NCBI GenBank assembly: GCA_013694885.1 | Contig: JACDBO010000136.1 | Coordinates: 1-5,613 of the forward strand | Origin: Chloroflexia bacterium | Lineage (GTDB): Bacteria; Chloroflexota; Chloroflexia; Thermomicrobiales; UBA6265 | Reading direction: 5' to 3' | DNA length: 5,613 nt | In this document: positions 4,814 through 5,613 of the stretch, in pieces | Layout: each line of letters opens with the position of its first letter | How positions within the stretch are numbered: the stretch's first letter is position 1 | Program-made: the position numbers and the translations under genes | Notes under the pieces: model-generated | What the model was told of the DNA's origin: nothing | What the model saw: the letters and a program-made list of their open reading frames with translations, nothing else | Databases searched by the model: none

Positions 4814-5613
4814 ATGACCAGTCGCGCCAGTCGCCGCCGGGGAACGTTAATCGTTCATCTGTTGGCGTGTATAGCCATGCTCGCAGCACTGCTGGGTCCG
4901 CTCGCCCCGAATGTCATCGGCCAGGATTCGGCGGAGACGCCGGCAACGGTCGAGCAGGAGCAGATCGAGGAGGAGCCGGTCGCGGAGCAGGAGCCGGTTG
5001 AGGAGGAGCCGGTCGCGGAGGAGCCGGTTGAGGAGCAGGAGCCGGCGGAGACACCGGCCACGGTCGAGCAGGCGCCGGTCGAGCAGGAGCCGGTCGCGGA
5101 GGAGCCGGTCGCCTGGCAGCCGCTGGCGGATGACTTCGAGAGCGGCGACCTCGGCCAGTGGTCGGCCGTCGAAGGGCTGATCGTCCAGCAGGCGGTGGTG
5201 CTCGACGGCGCCTTCGCCGCGCGGGCCGTGAGCGACGGCAGCCAGCCCGCCGCCGCCGCCGCCGCCCTCGCCCTGCCCCAGCCGGAGCTCTGGGCACGAA
5301 TCCGGTTCCAGCTGGTCCGGCCGAGTGCCGCGCAAGTCGACCTCCTGCGACTGAGTACCCCAGCCGGTGCGGGCGTTGTCAGCGTCGTGGTGGCGGACAA
5401 CGGGACGCTGGCGCTGGTGGCGGCGGACCGGCCGGTCCTGAGCGAGACGCACGTGGTGCCCGGCGTCTGGTACGAGCTGCTGGTCCATGCCGCGGTGCCC
5501 ACCGGGCTGGTCGAGGTGTGGCTCAATGGCGAGCCCCAGTCGGCCCTCAGCGAGCGGTGGGGGCTGGGCTCGGCGCCGATGGCGTCAATGCAACTTGGCG
5601 GCGGCGCCCGCGG
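4814..5613 (+). CDS. Secreted acidic-spacer protein with jellyroll (LamG-like) domain, 3'-truncated by window edge
   Basis: The frame is open from ATG 4814 to the window end (266 whole codons). Residues 1-37 are a classic Sec signal peptide: basic MTSRASRRRG, hydrophobic ~11-32, likely cleavage near VIGQ. Residues ~40-100 are an acidic spacer built on EPV(A/E)E(Q) units. From ~105 the motif LADDFESGDLGQWS opens a domain of short beta strands, including PELWARIRFQL, VVSVVVADNGTLALVA, VPGVWYELLVHA and TGLVEVWLNGE. This is the pattern of concanavalin-A-like/LamG jellyrolls that often bind carbohydrate. An Ala run (146-151) sits in a loop. Third positions are strongly G/C, so the frame is secure. 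ATG 4814 is chosen because it places the n-region at the terminus, though its ribosome site is poor. GTG 4721/ATG 4724, behind a strong one, would add ~30 residues. The enzyme or binding role is unknown. Confidence 0.85.
   Translation, partial: MTSRASRRRGTLIVHLLACIAMLAALLGPLAPNVIGQDSAETPATVEQEQIEEEPVAEQEPVEEEPVAEEPVEEQEPAETPATVEQAPVEQEPVAEEPVAWQPLADDFESGDLGQWSAVEGLIVQQAVVLDGAFAARAVSDGSQPAAAAAALALPQPELWARIRFQLVRPSAAQVDLLRLSTPAGAGVVSVVVADNGTLALVAADRPVLSETHVVPGVWYELLVHAAVPTGLVEVWLNGEPQSALSERWGLGSAPMASMQLGGGAR
4931..5113 (+). repeat. Coding repeat: acidic Glu-Pro-Val pentamer/hexamer tract
   Basis: GAGCCGGT recurs at 4973, 4991, 5006, 5021, 5087 and 5102, with a variant at 5039. The steps are 15 or 18 bases, giving five- and six-residue units (EPVAEQ, EPVEE, EPVAE, EPVEEQ). 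A longer direct repeat encoding AETPATVEQ occurs at 4931-4957 and 5045-5071, 114 bases apart. All changes keep the frame, so the tract probably grew by slippage or unequal exchange under coding constraint. Protein effect: an extended, negatively charged linker. Confidence 0.85.

Noticed and set aside
4636..5001. Plus-strand 121-codon frame overlapping the leader and the start of the jellyroll gene
   Set aside because: It runs through the leader hairpin and then out of frame through the signal peptide and repeat tract. The product is Arg/Gly/Asn-rich.
4929..5113. CRISPR array or non-coding tandem repeat
   Set aside because: The repeats are short (15-18 bases), have no unique spacers, and every change preserves the reading frame of a secreted protein.
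4847..5526. Two long minus-strand open frames (213 and 223 codons) opposite the jellyroll-protein gene
   Set aside because: They are antisense images of the GAGCCGGT repeats and GC-rich codons. Their products are low-complexity Arg/Leu or Ser/Thr runs, while the plus frame has a signal peptide, spacer and beta domain.

Overview
This is a GC-rich bacterial window that looks like part of a cell-envelope or exopolysaccharide locus. It holds four substantial genes: an edge-truncated right-handed parallel beta-helix protein (+), a secreted two-domain protein ending in a Cu/Zn superoxide dismutase domain (+), a fused Wzz/BY-kinase polysaccharide co-polymerase (-), and an edge-truncated secreted protein with an acidic Glu-Pro-Val spacer and a jellyroll-like domain (+). 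The host cannot be fixed from the sequence. High GC, GTG starts, a fused co-polymerase/kinase and a '(D)FESGDLGQW' jellyroll entry motif would fit Chloroflexota (Thermomicrobia-like) or a neighbouring phylum. That assignment is inference from general family knowledge.

Layout. Positions 1-704 hold the C-terminal part of the beta-helix protein. Positions 705-1133 contain no convincing gene; a 57-codon ORF (733-906), a 12-bp palindrome and a small hairpin lie there. Positions 1134-2627 hold the SOD protein: signal peptide, NTF2-like region, Cu/Zn SOD domain with all metal ligands, then a membrane segment and basic tail. Its last ~100 codons do not look like normal protein and may result from a lost stop or a frameshift. 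This gene meets the kinase gene (2579-4228, minus) tail to tail with a 49-bp overlap.

Positions 4229-4813 are a divergent intergenic region. It has a good sigma-70-type promoter facing right (4556-4585), followed by a leader of about 220 nt. The leader has a long G-U-containing hairpin (4641-4678), competing pairings, and a strong Shine-Dalgarno sequence (4704-4710) just before three consecutive start codons (GTG ATG ATG). These starts are in frame with the final gene. The final gene, called here from ATG 4814, is open to the window end.

Working picture (inference): the kinase co-polymerase controls chain length and export of a surface polysaccharide. The beta-helix protein may bind or cleave carbohydrate, the jellyroll protein is exported and held away from the surface by its acidic spacer, and the SOD protein protects the envelope from superoxide. 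The least ordinary items are the NTF2-like/SOD architecture and the structured leader upstream of the exported jellyroll protein.
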